Shown in pieces: positions 60,230 through 64,000 of a DNA stretch of 64,000 nucleotides. The DNA is from RAM1 sp040376925. Its GTDB lineage: Bacteria; Pseudomonadota; Gammaproteobacteria; Burkholderiales; Burkholderiaceae_C. The notes beneath the pieces are model-generated. The model was not told where the DNA came from. It did not search any database and worked only from the letters and a program-made list of their open reading frames with translations. The translations under genes were made by a program, and so were the position numbers. The stretch spans positions 14,343-78,342 of the forward strand of contig JBEIPU010000002.1 of NCBI GenBank assembly GCA_040376925.1, given 5' to 3'. Numbering within the stretch: the stretch's first letter is position 1; each line of letters opens with the position of its first letter.

Positions 60230-61468
60230 TCAGGACTGCGCGGCCACACGGCTGCGTTTGGCGATGGGCCAGTCCCAGGGCCGGACGAGCGCCAGCACGT
60301 CGTGCGCGGCTTGCTCTACATGCGTCATTTCTGCATCGGTCAGTGCCGCGTTGAGCGTCAGGCGCACCATGGCGCGGTTGCGGCTGGTGGCCGGCGCGCA
60401 GAAGACCGCGCCGAACACACCGCGCTCTTCAAGCTGGTCTCGCAGCGCCAGCGTGTCGAACTCCGTGCCCACCTCCAGCGCGATGATCTGCTCGCTGCCC
60501 TGGTGGATGGGGTAGCCCATGTCAGACAGGCTGCGGCGCAGGCGGCGGGTGTTGGCGTGCAGCTGGGCACGCGCGTCGTCGCCACGACGGATGACTTCCA
60601 GCGTGGCGCCCAGCCCCGCAATTTCGTGCGGCAGCAAGGCGGAGCTGAAGATGCCGGGGAAGCTGTGGCACATCAGGTAGTTGCGCAGCTCGGGCGGCGC
60701 GGTGAAAAAACCTGCGCGGCCGGCAAAGGCCTTGGCCAGGCTGGCCGTGATGAAGTGCACACGGTGCGTCAGCCCCAGTTGCGCGCACAGGCCCGCGCCC
60801 TGCGGGCCGTGCGTGCCCAGCGAATGCGATTCATCCACCAGCACCATGCAGCCATGGCGTTCCGCCACATCCACCATGGCGGCCAGCGGGCACAGGGCAC
60901 CGGTGGTGCTGTAGACAGAGTCCACCACCACCAGCCCCGGCCCGTGGCGCGCCGCCATCTTGGCAAAGTGCTCGGGGTCGTTGTGTCGAAACGGGTGGAT
61001 GGGTGCGCCGGATGCACGCGCGCCCTCCCACAACGACATGTGGGCCAGCATGTCCATGTAGACTGGCGTTTGCGGGTCGGCGGCCACCTGGATCAGCCCG
61101 AGGTTGGCCGTGTAGCCGGACTGGCAGATGTAGCCGTCGTCCTTACCGATCCAGTGCGCGATGGCCTCCTCCAGCCGCCCGGCCGGGTGCCCGTCCAGAT
61201 GGAAGACGCCCGACTGGATGACGAATTCGCGGTCATGGCGCAGCGACTGCAACTGGGCCTGCACGATGTCGGGGTGGCCGGTGACGGCAAGGTAGTCGTT
61301 GCCGTCCAGCCGAACGGCATTGGGGCCGGGCGGCCGCCCATGCGTCACGAACCGGCCGCTCCATTCCTGCGTGAAACGCGGGGCAAAATCAGCCAGCCGG
61401 CGTTGCAGGTTTGCGCCCAACGGGGGATTGGCGACGCGCTGTGCGGCCGCCTTGTCAAGTACTTCCAT
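60230..61468 (-). CDS. CqsA/LqsA-type alpha-hydroxyketone autoinducer synthase
   Basis: The 412-residue PLP enzyme belongs to the alpha-oxoamine synthase family that includes CqsA, LqsA and KBL/BioF. ATG 61468 follows GAGG by six bases; an upstream in-frame ATG at 61576 lies beyond the lux-box dyad. Motifs are SGYTANLGLIQ, VDESHSLGTHGPQGAG and the PLP Lys246 in ITASLAKAFAGRAGF. Linkage to a sensor kinase and an LqsR-like regulator favours the autoinducer branch over biotin or threonine metabolism. The product would be a 3-hydroxyketone such as LAI-1 or CAI-1; chain length unknown. Confidence 0.88.
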   Translation of the reverse strand: MEVLDKAAAQRVANPPLGANLQRRLADFAPRFTQEWSGRFVTHGRPPGPNAVRLDGNDYLAVTGHPDIVQAQLQSLRHDREFVIQSGVFHLDGHPAGRLEEAIAHWIGKDDGYICQSGYTANLGLIQVAADPQTPVYMDMLAHMSLWEGARASGAPIHPFRHNDPEHFAKMAARHGPGLVVVDSVYSTTGALCPLAAMVDVAERHGCMVLVDESHSLGTHGPQGAGLCAQLGLTHRVHFITASLAKAFAGRAGFFTAPPELRNYLMCHSFPGIFSSALLPHEIAGLGATLEVIRRGDDARAQLHANTRRLRRSLSDMGYPIHQGSEQIIALEVGTEFDTLALRDQLEERGVFGAVFCAPATSRNRAMVRLTLNAALTDAEMTHVEQAAHDVLALVRPWDWPIAKRSRVAAQS

Positions 61469-61532
61469 GTGCACCTCGTAAAAAATTGGTGCACCCATTG
61501 AAGGTCGAAACAGAGCTTTACGTCTGCGGACC

Positions 61533-61550
61533 CCTGTCAAATTTGACAGG
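61533..61550. promoter_or_regulatory. lux-box-like perfect palindrome upstream of the autoinducer synthase
   Basis: CCTGTCAAATTTGACAGG is an 18-bp perfect palindrome. Extended by flanks it reads ACCTGT-N8-ACAGG on the minus strand, the same outer arms and spacing as the Vibrio fischeri lux box. Its right arm contains a consensus -35 hexamer TTGACA (61540-61535, minus). The -10 region is weak, as is usual for an activated promoter. It is centred 73 bp before the synthase ATG. Confidence 0.65.
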
Positions 61551-61603
61551 TTGCCTGGTGTGGCCCACCCATTCATATGAACGGTGGGGCAGAAAACTTC
61601 GAC

Positions 61604-61615
61604 GTTAGTACTAAC
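61604..61615. promoter_or_regulatory. Second palindrome in the synthase upstream region
   Basis: GTTAGTACTAAC is a 12-bp perfect palindrome, 136 bp before the synthase start and 46 bp after the secA stop. A shorter palindrome TTCATATGAA lies between it and the lux box (61572-61581). The binding factor is unknown. Confidence 0.35.
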
Positions 61616-61660
61616 AAACCGGGTACGCCTTTACAGGTGCCGCCCGGCGCGAGAGACGGC

Positions 61661-64000
<2,340 letters not shown>

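Overview
The window is a GC-rich (about 65% by eye) chromosomal segment from a betaproteobacterium, most likely a member of the Comamonadaceae (Acidovorax-like). This is inferred from codon use, the many 4-bp ATGA gene overlaps, the polyhydroxyalkanoate/phasin genes and a secA C-terminus ending in a SEC-C zinc motif. Genes are packed tightly. I saw no tRNA, rRNA, insertion sequence, prophage or CRISPR array, and no gap longer than about 210 bp without a gene.

Left third (1-34035): a cell-surface locus. A type I secretion system (partial TolC-like outer-membrane protein, HlyD-type adaptor, ABC permease/ATPase) stands divergent to two paralogous trypsin-like proteases that carry C-terminal DUF4214 domains and no signal peptide. 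Next comes an RsaA-like S-layer protein (10664-13012) with its own DUF4214 domain, followed on the same strand by two paralogous methyltransferases with a regulatory domain (7474-10563). A FecR-domain protein and a TPR/beta-barrel protein follow. A long translationally coupled operon runs from wzm/wzt through a methyltransferase and several glycosyltransferases to an acyltransferase (25612 down to 15992). Further right are gmd, rmd, manC and two more GT4 enzymes, which together predict a D-rhamnose-type, ABC-exported O-polysaccharide. Embedded here are a CHASE2 adenylate cyclase (25684-27552) and a CRP-family regulator (30638-31360). Perfect CRP-type dyads (TGTGA-N6-TCACA) lie upstream of both the S-layer gene and the FecR/TPR pair. 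The layout recalls the Caulobacter rsaA locus (S-layer, type I exporter, O-antigen anchor genes), here with a predicted cAMP circuit and predicted protein-modifying methyltransferases.

Middle (34088-48826): a storage-lipid region. It holds a two-domain fatty acyl-CoA reductase of the Marinobacter type, a phasin, a patatin-like lipase, a TetR regulator, a TPR protein, a hemerythrin-like protein, a WS/DGAT wax ester synthase, an acyl-CoA-binding protein and a PHA-system protein. Together these predict wax ester/neutral lipid formation. HMG-CoA lyase, a CaiB-type CoA transferase, a LysR regulator, an aminopeptidase and a molybdopterin oxidoreductase follow.

Right third (48886-64000): two orphan amino-acid-type binding proteins, a small secreted protein, three peptidase/amidohydrolase genes, type III pantothenate kinase and a coiled-coil protein. 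Then comes a compact quorum-sensing cluster: a LuxR-type regulator, a membrane histidine kinase, an LqsR-like response regulator and a CqsA/LqsA-type alpha-hydroxyketone synthase. The synthase promoter carries an 18-bp perfect lux-box-like palindrome. The window ends inside secA.
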